A model generated the notes under the pieces. It was not told where the DNA came from. It did no database searches and saw only the letters and a program-made list of their open reading frames with translations. A program made the translations under genes and the position numbers. A DNA stretch of 12,932 nucleotides from JBQTIU01 sp052387815 (GTDB lineage: Bacteria; Pseudomonadota; Alphaproteobacteria; CACIAM-22H2): the NCBI GenBank assembly GCA_052387815.1, contig JBQTIU010000056.1, forward strand, positions 1-12,932, in the 5' to 3' direction. Position 1 is the stretch's first letter; each line of letters opens with the position of its first letter. Shown here one piece after another: positions 6,396 to 12,932 of this stretch.

Positions 6396-6431
6396 CCGTC
6401 CCGCCCCCGCCAGCGAGGGCGACGGGGACGG
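6396..6431. terminator. Hairpin 13 bases past the amt stop; likely part of the amt terminator
   Basis: The outer stem is 7 bp, CCGTCCC (6396-6402) and GGGACGG (6425-6431), with a further short inner stem of CGCC/GGCG and an internal loop. Its position just after amt and before the separate dapC promoter supports a transcription end. There is no clear U-run. Confidence 0.42.
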
Positions 6432-6444
6432 TCGTGCCGGCCCT

Positions 6445-7767
6445 TTACTGCACGCTTTCGCCGTGCAGCGCGAGGTCGAGCCCGTCGCGCTCGGCCTCCT
6501 CGTTGACCCGCAGGCCGATCGTCGCGTCGATCGCCTTCAAGATGACGAAGCTGGCGATGGCGCAGTAGACGAGGGTTGAGACGACGCCGTAGAGCTGGAT
6601 CAAGACTTGGCCGGGGTTGCCCTCGAGGAGGCCGGCGGTGCCGCCGGGGCTGGCCGCGGTGGCCGACAGCGCGCCGACCGCGAACACGCCGGTCAGGGTC
6701 GCGCCGATCATGCCGCCCACGGCATGGACGCCGAACACGTCGAGCGAGTCGTCGTAGCCCAGTTTCCGCTTGAGGCTGGTCGTGGCCCAGAAGCACGCGA
6801 CCCCGGCGACCACGCCGATTGCGAACGCGCCGGAAGGCAACACGAATCCCGAGGCGGGGGTGATGGCGACCAGGCCGGCGACCGCGCCCGAGACGATGCC
6901 GAGCACTGAGGGTTTGCCGCGCGACGCCCACTCGGCGGCCATCCAGGCGAGCGCCGCGGCGGCGGTGGCGATCTGGGTCACGGCCATGGCCATGCCCGCG
7001 CGCGCACCCGCGCCGACTGCCGAGCCGGCGTTGAAACCGAACCAGCCGACCCACAACAGCGAGGCCCCGATCACCGCCAGGGTCAAGTTGTAAGGCGCGA
7101 AGTTGTCATGCCCGAAACCCTTGCGCTTGCCGATGACGAGGGCCGCCACCAGGCCCGCGATGCCGGCGTTGATGTGCACCACCGTGCCGCCGGCGAAATC
7201 GAGCACCCCGGCCTCGAACAGGAACCCGGTCTCCTTCCACACCGAGTGGGCGACCGGGGCATAGACCAACAGCGACCAGGCGCCCATGAACCACAGCAGG
7301 GCCGAGAACTTCATGCGGTCGGCGAAGGCGCCGGCGACCAGCGCCGGGGTGATGATGGCGAAGGTCATCTGGAACATCATGAAGACCGATTCCGGGATGG
7401 TCGTCGCCAGCGAGTTGACCGATTCGAACGCCAGGCTCCGCAAGAACAACTGCGACAAGTCGCCGATGAACCGACCGCCCTCGGTGAAGGCGAGCGAATA
7501 GCCGGCGATCATCCACAACAGGGTGACGAGGCAGGTGACCGCGAAGCTTTGCATCATGGTCGCCAGCACGTTCTTCTTGCGCACCATGCCGGCATAAAAC
7601 AGGGCGACACCCGGGAGGGTCATCATCAGGACGAGCGCGGTCGAGGCCAGCATCCAGGCGGTGTCGCCGGTGTCGAACTTGGGCGCTTCGGCGGCCACGG
7701 CCTCGGTACCGAACAAGGCCAGCCCGATGGCGAGCATGACCGTGCGCCTGCTTGCGAATCTGCTCAT
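6445..7767 (-). CDS. amt: Ammonium transporter, Amt/MEP/Rh family
   Basis: An inner-membrane trimeric channel that recruits ammonium and passes ammonia/ammonium to the cytoplasm. The 440-residue product has a cleavable-looking signal sequence (residues 1-26, ending AVAAEAP), then 11 expected membrane helices. Pore residues are in place: Asp190 and His198 in LDFAGGTVVHINAG (equivalents of E. coli Asp160 and His168) and His348 in DVFGVHAVGG (equivalent of His318). The family block FQMTFAIITPAL is at 132-143. ATG 7767 is set by AAGGAGA six bases upstream; in-frame codons above it are not conserved-looking. No glnK is next to it, unlike the usual glnK-amtB pair, so PII regulation would have to act from elsewhere. 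The control region points to nitrogen control by sigma-54. Confidence 0.95.
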   Translation of the reverse strand: MSRFASRRTVMLAIGLALFGTEAVAAEAPKFDTGDTAWMLASTALVLMMTLPGVALFYAGMVRKKNVLATMMQSFAVTCLVTLLWMIAGYSLAFTEGGRFIGDLSQLFLRSLAFESVNSLATTIPESVFMMFQMTFAIITPALVAGAFADRMKFSALLWFMGAWSLLVYAPVAHSVWKETGFLFEAGVLDFAGGTVVHINAGIAGLVAALVIGKRKGFGHDNFAPYNLTLAVIGASLLWVGWFGFNAGSAVGAGARAGMAMAVTQIATAAAALAWMAAEWASRGKPSVLGIVSGAVAGLVAITPASGFVLPSGAFAIGVVAGVACFWATTSLKRKLGYDDSLDVFGVHAVGGMIGATLTGVFAVGALSATAASPGGTAGLLEGNPGQVLIQLYGVVSTLVYCAIASFVILKAIDATIGLRVNEEAERDGLDLALHGESVQ

Positions 7768-7852
7768 CTCTGTCTCCTTGCCTACAGTCAAGCCGGCCGG
7801 CAAACCGATCGGTTGGCCGGCGCGCCAGCGCTACCAACTCGGAACCAATCCA

Positions 7853-7869
7853 ATCAAGAACCGTGCCAA
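7853..7869 (-). promoter_or_regulatory. Sigma-54 (-24/-12) promoter of amt
   Basis: On the minus strand the sequence TTGGCACGGTTCTTGAT matches the RpoN consensus YTGGCACG-N4-TTGCW at every position but one (A replaces C at -12). The GG at 7867-7866 and the GA at 7855-7854 are separated by exactly 10 bases. Transcription would start near 7842, giving a 75-base leader to the amt ATG. Ammonium transporter genes are classic NtrC/sigma-54 targets, so the context supports the call. Confidence 0.68.
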
Positions 7870-7917
7870 CCAGGGGTCCCGCCTGGTGCCCACAGACATT
7901 TTTTATAAATTGTTGTA

Positions 7918-7930
7918 AATCAATTCGTTA
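7918..7930. promoter_or_regulatory. IHF binding site in the amt control region
   Basis: AATCAATTCGTTA matches the IHF consensus WATCAANNNNTTR exactly, and it sits beside an A+T-rich stretch (7896-7923), as good IHF sites do. It lies about 80 bases upstream of the predicted sigma-54 start, the usual place for IHF to bend DNA between an upstream NtrC-type activator and the polymerase. Confidence 0.5.
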
Positions 7931-7939
7931 GAAGAATCG

Positions 7940-7966
7940 CCCGGATGCCGGGCGCGACTTGTCGCG
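7940..7966. repeat. Two adjacent short palindromes in the amt/ubiH intergenic region
   Basis: CCCGGATGCCGGG (7940-7952; arms of 5 bp) is followed directly by CGCGACTTGTCGCG (7953-7966; a 6-bp stem with two bases between). They sit upstream of the IHF site on the amt side, in the shared 309-bp divergent region. They may be protein-binding sites for either gene. Confidence 0.4.
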
Positions 7967-8022
7967 GCGCGCCATCGACCGAATGACTAAAAAATAAGCG
8001 CACCGGTCGGTCATAAATTAGG

Positions 8023-8039
8023 CAAACCAAGCCCGTGCA
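8023..8039 (-). promoter_or_regulatory. Weak candidate NtrC-type activator site
   Basis: On the minus strand, TGCAC-N5-TGGT reproduces the left arm and the first four bases of the right arm of the NtrC consensus TGCAC-N5-TGGTGCA; the last three bases do not match. It lies about 190 bases upstream of the predicted amt start, a distance that suits an enhancer. One degenerate site alone is weak evidence. Confidence 0.22.
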
Positions 8040-8076
8040 GCCGCCGATGGGCTGGACAGGGCCGCGCCCACGGGCG

Positions 8077-9321
8077 ATGTTGGCGGTCATGCCGGGGCCT
8101 GCGAACTTGGATGCCGATGTGGTGGTGATCGGCGGCGGCCTGGTCGGGTTGACGCTGGCGGCGGCCCTTGGGCAGGCCGGCCTGCTTGCGGTCGTGGTCG
8201 ATCGCGAGCCCGCCGCGGACGCCGCCGCCGATCGTTTCGACGGCCGTGCCTCGGCCATCGCCTGGGGCTCGGCGCGGGCGCTTGCCGCCATCGGGCTGTG
8301 GCCGAGGCTCGCCCCGTGCGCGCAAGCGATCGAGGACATTCGGGTTTCGGACGGCGATTCGACCCTATTTCTGCATTACGACCACCGCGACGTCGGGCCC
8401 GATCCGCTCGGCTATATCGTCGAGAACCGGTTCATTCGCCGCTCCCTCTACGCCCGGCTCGCCGAGCTGCCGGCGGTCGCGCTGGTGGCGCCGGCGCGCG
8501 TGGTCTCGCTGGCGCGCGCGCGCGCGGTCGAGGCCGTGCTGGCCGATGGCGGCCGCGTGCGGGCCCGCCTTGCCGTAGCCTGCGACGGCCGCCTCTCGCC
8601 GACGCGGAGCCAAGCCGGCATCGCGGTCACCGGCTGGGACTATGCGCAGACCGGCATCGTCTGTTCGATCCGCCATGCGGAACCCCATCGCGCCATCGCC
8701 CACGAACGCTTCCTTGCCGCCGGCCCGTTCGCGGTCCTGCCCTTGCCCTCGGAGGGGGAAGTGCACCGGTCCTCGATCGTGTGGACCGAGCGCGCCGAGC
8801 TCGCGCCTTCGATGCTGGCGCTCCCGGACGCCGAGTTCGCCGAGGAAATCCGCTGGCGCTTCGGCGACGGCCTCGGCGCCATCGCGGTCGCCGGGCCGCG
8901 CTGGGTGTACAAGCTGTCCCTGATGCAGGCCCACAGCTACATCGCCCCGCGCCTGGCGCTGGCCGGCGATTCGGCGCATGTCATCCATCCGATTGCCGGG
9001 CAGGGGCTCAATCTTGGCCTGCGCGACGTCGCGGCGCTGGCCGAATGCATCGTCGACGCTTGGCGCCTCGGCCTCGACATCGGCGATGGGGAGGCGCTTG
9101 AGCGCTATCAGCGCTGGCGGCGCTTCGACACCATAGTGTTGGGCGCGGTCACCGATTCGCTCAACCGCCTGTTCTCCAACGATCTCGCGCCGCTCCGGCT
9201 GGCCCGCGATCTCGGCTTGGCGCTCGTCGAGGGCCTGCCGCCGCTCAAGCGCTTGTTCATGCGCCACGCCATGGGGACGCTGGGCGAGCTGCCGCGCCTG
9301 CTGCGCGGCGAGGCGCTGTAG
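8077..9321 (+). CDS. FAD-dependent monooxygenase of the UbiH/UbiF/VisC/COQ6 family (ubiquinone biosynthesis)
   Basis: A flavoprotein hydroxylase expected to add a hydroxyl group to the ubiquinone ring at the membrane face. From ATG 8077 it has 414 residues: the dinucleotide-binding GGGLVG (19-24) in DVVVIGGGLVGLTLAAAL, the NAD(P)H/FAD DG motif at 170-171 (AVACDGRLSPTR), and the FAD ribityl motif with GDSAHVIHP, GQGLNLGLRDV (297-317). All three hallmarks of the family are intact and the length is normal. Alphaproteobacteria carry several paralogues (UbiH, UbiF, UbiL, UbiM), which hydroxylate different ring positions, so I give no single symbol. Start choice is uncertain: ATG 8089 is also possible and neither has a good ribosome binding site; ATG 8035 adds a proline-rich tail unlike the family. 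It is divergent from amt. Confidence 0.88.
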   Translation: MLAVMPGPANLDADVVVIGGGLVGLTLAAALGQAGLLAVVVDREPAADAAADRFDGRASAIAWGSARALAAIGLWPRLAPCAQAIEDIRVSDGDSTLFLHYDHRDVGPDPLGYIVENRFIRRSLYARLAELPAVALVAPARVVSLARARAVEAVLADGGRVRARLAVACDGRLSPTRSQAGIAVTGWDYAQTGIVCSIRHAEPHRAIAHERFLAAGPFAVLPLPSEGEVHRSSIVWTERAELAPSMLALPDAEFAEEIRWRFGDGLGAIAVAGPRWVYKLSLMQAHSYIAPRLALAGDSAHVIHPIAGQGLNLGLRDVAALAECIVDAWRLGLDIGDGEALERYQRWRRFDTIVLGAVTDSLNRLFSNDLAPLRLARDLGLALVEGLPPLKRLFMRHAMGTLGELPRLLRGEAL

Positions 9322-9331
9322 CGGCCGGGCG

Positions 9332-9345
9332 CCGCGGTTTCGCGG
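9332..9345. terminator. Small hairpin after the UbiH-family gene
   Basis: CCGCG-GTTT-CGCGG forms a 5-bp stem about ten bases past the stop codon. It is short and has no T-run, so it is only a weak terminator candidate. The rest of the 217-base gap before tctC holds no recognisable gene. Confidence 0.22.
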
Positions 9346-9426
9346 TCGTCAACAGGGTTCCCCGCCCTCGTCCATTCGCCGGCCCTCGCGGCGACCAGGC
9401 AAGAGCGACGGAGAAAAAGGCAGGGC

Positions 9427-9455
9427 TTCCCAGGCGTCGGCGAAGCCCCTAAACT
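9427..9455 (+). promoter_or_regulatory. Weak candidate promoter of the tct operon
   Basis: TTCCCA (9427-9432) and TAAACT (9450-9455) are 17 bases apart and each matches the sigma-70 consensus at 4 of 6 positions. The site lies about 85 bases before tctC. The match is modest and other starts are possible. Confidence 0.25.
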
Positions 9456-9538
9456 GCATATCAACCGGCTGCCCGTGGCGCGCAAGTGTGGCACGGCGCG
9501 GCTGGGCTGTGGGGATCGGGAAAACCGGGAGGATCAAG

Positions 9539-10522
9539 ATGAATATCCGTCTCTTCGGGACCGGGTTTGTCGGTATCGCTCTGGCCCTCGCCGTCATGGC
9601 GCTCGCGGCGCCCGCTCGATCGGCCCGCGCCGCCGACCTGCCGTGCGGCATCGCGCGACTGATCGTCCCGTGGGCGGCGGGCGGCGATACCGATATCATC
9701 TTTCGCAGCATCGTCGAGGCGACCAATCGCGCCGGGGCGAAACCGCAATTGCAGGTGGTGAATTCGGCCGGCCAGGGCGGCACCAAGGGCGCCCGCGAGG
9801 TCAAGGGCGACCGGCCCGACGGCTGCACCCTCTTGGCGCTCCACGACAGCGCCTACATTAGCTTTCTGTCGGGCCGCGTCGATTTCACCTGGGACGCCTT
9901 CGAGCCAGTCGCCCTCATGACCTATACGCCGTCGGTCATCGGGGCGAGCGCGGCCATCCCCTTCAACGACATGAAGGGCCTCGTCGCCGAAGCGAAGCAG
10001 GCGCCGGGCGCGCTGACCACCGGCGCTACGCTCGGCTCGACCAGCCATTTCGTTTTCCTCGTCCTCGAGCACGCGGCCGGCATCAAGCTCAAATACGTTC
10101 CCTACGAGGGGACCCGCGAGCGGCTGACCGCGCTCCTCGCCAAGAACATCCAGCTCGGCGAATTGAACATCATCACCGCCAAGCAATACCTCGCCGAGCG
10201 CACGCTCAAGGCGCTGGGCATCGCCACCGAGCGACGCGACCCCTCGCTGCCCGACGTCCCGACCCTCAAAGAGCAGGGCATCGACCTCGTCTACGGCCTC
10301 AACCGCGGCGTGGTCGTGCCGAAGGGCACGCGGGGGGATGTCGTCGCCTATTGGGAGGGCATGCTCGACCAGGCGGCCAAGGATCCGGAGGTCGCGAAGA
10401 TCCTCGAGGGCCAGGGCACGCGCATCCAGTTCAAGGGCGCCAAGGACTACGCCGCGTTCCTCAAACGCGGCTATGAGGAGCACGAGAAAGTGGCGCTCAG
10501 CGTCGGCATGTTCAAGAAATAG
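9539..10522 (+). CDS. tctC: Tripartite tricarboxylate transporter periplasmic receptor (TctC/Bug family)
   Basis: A periplasmic solute receptor that feeds the TctAB membrane complex. It has 327 residues, normal for the family. The signal peptide is MNIRLFG plus the hydrophobic GIALALAVMALAA, with cleavage likely near SARA-ADLP (about 31). The mature start LIVPWAAGGDTDIIFRSIVE is the characteristic Bug pattern (usually VPFAAGG-TD), followed by NSAGQGGTKGAREV and, further on, TTGATLGSTSHF and YVPYEGTRERLTALLA, which line the ligand pocket in the family. ATG 9539 follows GGGAGGA by five bases, a strong site. Bug proteins bind varied carboxylates (citrate, aromatic acids, amino acids); the ligand here cannot be inferred. 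It is the first gene of the tctCBA operon. Confidence 0.9.
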   Translation: MNIRLFGTGFVGIALALAVMALAAPARSARAADLPCGIARLIVPWAAGGDTDIIFRSIVEATNRAGAKPQLQVVNSAGQGGTKGAREVKGDRPDGCTLLALHDSAYISFLSGRVDFTWDAFEPVALMTYTPSVIGASAAIPFNDMKGLVAEAKQAPGALTTGATLGSTSHFVFLVLEHAAGIKLKYVPYEGTRERLTALLAKNIQLGELNIITAKQYLAERTLKALGIATERRDPSLPDVPTLKEQGIDLVYGLNRGVVVPKGTRGDVVAYWEGMLDQAAKDPEVAKILEGQGTRIQFKGAKDYAAFLKRGYEEHEKVALSVGMFKK

Positions 10523-10563
10523 CGAGCCCGCGAAGCCGAGGCGCCGAGGGCGCGAAGGTATCG

Positions 10564-10594
10564 CGTCGGGGCGGATTTCAAACCTGCCCCGACG
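10564..10594. repeat. Strong palindromic hairpin between tctC and tctB
   Basis: CGTCGGGGC (10564-10572) pairs perfectly with GCCCCGACG (10586-10594); the stem can extend by GG/CC across a single bulged T. There is no T-run after it. It lies in the 135-base gap inside the operon. Such hairpins often protect the upstream mRNA and let the receptor be made in excess over the membrane subunits. The sequence also resembles dispersed GGGGC-GG-TTTCAAA-CC-GCCCC palindromes found between genes in alphaproteobacteria, so it may be a mobile REP-like unit. Confidence 0.6.
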
Positions 10595-10657
10595 GACGAT
10601 CCTTGGTGGTGAACGTCCCGAGCCGGGCGCGCCCGCTCGTTCTCGCTCGAGGCTGAT

Positions 10658-11125
10658 ATGCGCAGGATAAACGCCGACACGCTGGTCGCGATCCTGCTGC
10701 TCGCGGGGTCCGGCGCCTTGTTCCGGGAGACGTTCTACTTCCGCTCGCCGCCGTTCGAGACCGTGAGCTCCAGCCTGTGGCCCCGCATCGTGCTCGCCGG
10801 GCTCGCCGCCTTGAGCCTCGTCTATCTCATACAGTCGCCGCGCGCGGCGGGCGAGGCGGGCGCGGCAGCGCCGGCCGGCGATCATCGAATCGCCCTCTAT
10901 TGCTTCGTCCTGTTCGCCCTGTTCCTCCTTTCGCTGCCCACTCTCGGCATGCTGATTGCGGGCATCGCCTATGTCTTCCTCATGCAGGTCGTGCTCGGGC
11001 CCCGCACCTTGAGGAACCATGTCGCCCACCTCGCCGTCGCGGTCGTCTCGGTGGGCGGTATGTGGGCCGCGTTTCGCTACGCCCTCCGGGTGATCCTGCC
11101 CGAAGGGCTGTTCCTGCGCCTTTAG
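10658..11125 (+). CDS. tctB: Tripartite tricarboxylate transporter small membrane subunit TctB
   Basis: A 155-residue integral membrane protein with four predicted helices: about 6-22 (ADTLVAILLLAGSGALF), 42-59 (PRIVLAGLAALSLVYLIQ), 77-109 (two closely spaced spans around RIALYCFVLFALFLLSL and LGMLIAGIAYVFLM) and 122-140 (HLAVAVVSVGGMWAAFRYA). The RETFYFRSPPFETVSSSLWPRI loop after helix 1 and the C-terminal LP-GLF tail are typical of TctB. It is the small subunit that joins TctA in the inner membrane for sodium- or proton-coupled uptake. ATG 10658 follows GAGG by six bases. Sequence identity within the family is low, so the operon position between tctC and tctA adds much of the confidence. 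Confidence 0.87.
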   Translation: MRRINADTLVAILLLAGSGALFRETFYFRSPPFETVSSSLWPRIVLAGLAALSLVYLIQSPRAAGEAGAAAPAGDHRIALYCFVLFALFLLSLPTLGMLIAGIAYVFLMQVVLGPRTLRNHVAHLAVAVVSVGGMWAAFRYALRVILPEGLFLRL

Positions 11126-11135
11126 GCGGGCCGCC

Positions 11136-12785
11136 ATGCTGTTCGACAACCTCGCCGCCGCGCTCGCCGCCGTCTTCGCGCTCAAGACCATCGCCCTCAT
11201 GACGCTCGGCACGATGGCGGGGCTGATCGCCGGCGCCATTCCCGGCTTCACCATCACCATGGCGGTGGTGCTGACGCTGCCGTTCACCTTCGGCATGACG
11301 CCGATCGAGGGCCTGTCGACGATGATCGGCGTCTATGTCGGCGCGCTCACCGGCGGGCTGTTCTCGTGCGCGCTGATCGGCATTCCCGGCACGCCGTCGG
11401 CCGTCGCCACCACCTTCGATGCGTTCCCGATGGCGCGCAAGGGACGTCCGGGCCTGGCGCTTGGCATCGGCATCTGGGCCTCGTTCTTCGCCGGGATCAT
11501 CAGCGCCGTCCTGCTCGCGGTCCTGGCGCCGACGCTGGCCGCGATCGGTCTCGAATTCGGCCCCTGGGATTATTGCTCGCTGATTCTCTTCTCGCTGACC
11601 ATGGCGGCGAGCCTGGCCGGCGAGGCGCTGGTCAAGGGATTGATCGCGGCGGCCGTCGGGCTGTGGCTGGCGAGCGTGGGCGAGGACAGCATCAACGGCG
11701 TCGCCCGCTTCACCTTCGGCAGCGACGGCCTGCGCCAGGGGTTCGACTTCCTGCCCGTGCTCGTCGGCCTGTTCGCGTTCACCCAACTGATCGCCGATGT
11801 GAGCGACCCCGAGGCGGCGCGCCGGCCGCTGCTGGCGCGCGGCTCGCGGCTCGCCAGGGTCGAGCACCTCGAAGCCATCAAGACGACGCTCCGCCACTGG
11901 GACTCGTTGCTGCGCTCGACCATGATCGGCCTGTTCATCGGCATCCTGCCGGCCGTCGGCGGCTCGGTGTCCAACATCCTCGCCTGGGACCAGGAGAAGA
12001 AGGCGTCCAAGACGCCGGAGCGCTTCGGCACCGGGATCCCTGAGGGCGTGATCGCCTCCGAGGCCGCCAACAATGCGACCGCCGGCGGCGCCCTCATCAC
12101 CATGATGGCGCTCGGCATTCCCGGCGACGTGGTGACGGCGATCATGCTGGGCGCGCTCACCATCCACAACGTCGCGCCGAGCCCGACCTTCATCAGCACC
12201 CAGCCGGTCCTCGCCTACGGGATCTTCATCGCCTATTTCATCGCGAATTTCGTGACGCTGGCGACCCAGGGCCTGTGCTTGCGGGCCTTCGCGCTGGTGA
12301 TGCGGATTCCGACCTACGCCATGGCGTCGGTCATTCTCGTCTACTGCGCGATCGGTGTTTACTCGCTGGGCAACAGCATCTTCGACATCTGGACCCTGCT
12401 GCTGTTCGGGGTGCTCGGCTACTTCATGCACATCCTGGGGTTCCCGCTGGCGCCGATGATCATCGCCGTCGTCCTGGGGCCGATCGCCGAGATCAATCTC
12501 ACCCGCTCGCTCGCGACCAGCCCCGACCTCATGTTGTTCCTCGCCCGGCCGTGGTCGCTGTTCTTCCTCATCCTGGCGGCGTTCTCGATCGTTTTCCCGT
12601 GGTACCAGATGGCTAGGGCCAAGGCGAAATGGCCGCTCGTCTACATGCCGCTCTTGTGCATCGCCGCGAGCGTGCCGCTGTTCCTGATGGCCGGCTGGGT
12701 GCGGCCGATTCTGGGCGCCCTCCTGTTGGGATCGGGCGCCCGTCTCATCTGGCGGCGGGTGAAGGCCGGCTGGCGGCCGGGCTGA
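11136..12785 (+). CDS. tctA: Tripartite tricarboxylate transporter large membrane subunit TctA
   Basis: The large transport subunit, 549 residues, with about a dozen hydrophobic helices. Two pseudo-repeated family motifs are present: GAIPGFTITMAVVLTLPFTF (33-52) with IGIPGTPSAVATTFDAFPMA (81-100), and GILPAVGGSVSN (269-280) with EAANNATAGGAL (309-320) and ALGIPGD (325-331). The mirror-image placing of these glycine/proline loops in both halves is the mark of TctA. The C-terminus carries additional hydrophobic segments (WSLFFLILAAFSIVFPW, PLLCIAASVPLFLMAG and GALLLGSGARLIW), making it longer than the roughly 500-residue average. ATG 11136 lies 10 bases after the tctB stop with AGGCGG nearby, so the pair is coupled. 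It completes the tctCBA operon. Confidence 0.93.
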   Translation: MLFDNLAAALAAVFALKTIALMTLGTMAGLIAGAIPGFTITMAVVLTLPFTFGMTPIEGLSTMIGVYVGALTGGLFSCALIGIPGTPSAVATTFDAFPMARKGRPGLALGIGIWASFFAGIISAVLLAVLAPTLAAIGLEFGPWDYCSLILFSLTMAASLAGEALVKGLIAAAVGLWLASVGEDSINGVARFTFGSDGLRQGFDFLPVLVGLFAFTQLIADVSDPEAARRPLLARGSRLARVEHLEAIKTTLRHWDSLLRSTMIGLFIGILPAVGGSVSNILAWDQEKKASKTPERFGTGIPEGVIASEAANNATAGGALITMMALGIPGDVVTAIMLGALTIHNVAPSPTFISTQPVLAYGIFIAYFIANFVTLATQGLCLRAFALVMRIPTYAMASVILVYCAIGVYSLGNSIFDIWTLLLFGVLGYFMHILGFPLAPMIIAVVLGPIAEINLTRSLATSPDLMLFLARPWSLFFLILAAFSIVFPWYQMARAKAKWPLVYMPLLCIAASVPLFLMAGWVRPILGALLLGSGARLIWRRVKAGWRPG

Positions 12786-12801
12786 GGGCGGGCCCCTGAC
12801 C

Positions 12802-12932
12802 TCAGGAGCGCGGGCCGGGGTCGCGCGACAGGCCCTGCTTGGCGAGGTTGTCGAGATAGGCACGCCAGATCTCGTCGCGATCGAGGCCGAGATGGTAGAG
12901 ATAATCCCAGCTATAGATGCCGGTGTCGTGGA
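12802..12932 (-). CDS. DUF971 / gamma-butyrobetaine hydroxylase-like N-terminal domain protein, C-terminal fragment
   Basis: The minus strand is open from the right edge to TGA at 12804-12802, encoding the last 42 residues of a gene that begins outside the window. It reads HDTGIYSWDYLYHLG, then LDRDEIWRAYLDNLAKQGLS and a short tail. The HDTGIYSWDYL block is characteristic of the small DUF971 proteins, whose fold matches the N-terminal domain of gamma-butyrobetaine hydroxylase. Their biochemical role is not settled; a metal-cluster or cofactor link has been suggested from gene context. It converges on tctA with a 16-base gap, so the two genes likely share a termination region (a small CCTGA-CC-TCAGG hairpin lies at 12795-12806). 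Confidence 0.75.
   Translation of the reverse strand, partial: HDTGIYSWDYLYHLGLDRDEIWRAYLDNLAKQGLSRDPGPRS

Noticed and set aside
9491..9515. TGGCAC upstream of tctC as a second sigma-54 promoter
   Set aside because: The bases that would form the -12 element do not match: 10 bases after GG there is no GC or GA, so the spacing and sequence both fail.
9461..11296. Long minus-strand open frame antisense to tctC and tctB
   Set aside because: Composition is charged and repetitive, and the plus-strand genes have signal peptides, family motifs and ribosome binding sites.
10980..12863. Long open frame on the minus strand, antisense to tctB and tctA
   Set aside because: Low-complexity, arginine/glutamate/glycine-rich translation with no domain. 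It arises from high GC at third codon positions opposite clear TctB and TctA genes.

Overview
The window is a GC-rich stretch (about two thirds G+C) from an alphaproteobacterium, probably of the Rhodospirillales/Rhizobiales type. This rests on the base composition, the alphaproteobacterial look of the aminotransferase-ftsK pair beside an ammonium transporter and a UbiH-family hydroxylase, and GC-rich palindromic intergenic repeats typical of that class. I see no rRNA, tRNA, CRISPR array or complete insertion sequence.

Layout. Positions 1-2500 look like an accessory patch. A possible mobile-element end lies at the left edge. Next comes a molybdate-binding protein gene (modA) without modB or modC in view, then two type II toxin-antitoxin modules pointing away from each other. 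One is a ribbon-helix-helix antitoxin with a ParE-family toxin on the minus strand (1015-1589). The other is a RelB-like antitoxin with a RelE-family toxin on the plus strand (2026-2485), whose toxin reading frame is cut by an in-frame TGA near its end. Positions 2616-8076 are chromosomal housekeeping on the minus strand: a dapC-ftsK operon with a good sigma-70 promoter and a hairpin leader, and upstream of it amt, whose control region has a near-consensus sigma-54 promoter and an exact IHF consensus. Divergent from amt is a UbiH/UbiF/COQ6-family flavin hydroxylase gene on the plus strand. Positions 9539-12785 are a complete tripartite tricarboxylate transporter operon in the order tctC-tctB-tctA. 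A strong palindromic hairpin separates the periplasmic receptor gene from the two membrane-subunit genes. The right edge holds the 3' end of a minus-strand DUF971-family gene that converges on tctA.

How the genes work together. TctC captures an organic acid (identity not visible) in the periplasm for import by TctB/TctA. Amt admits ammonium, probably under nitrogen control through sigma-54. DapC supplies the diaminopimelate/lysine branch used in cell-wall synthesis, and FtsK couples chromosome segregation to division. The UbiH-like enzyme serves ubiquinone synthesis. I found no convincing new multi-gene system. The observations most worth a second look are the RelE frame with a premature TGA, the amt control region, the uncertain 5' end of modA next to a palindromic repeat, and the hairpin inside the tct operon.
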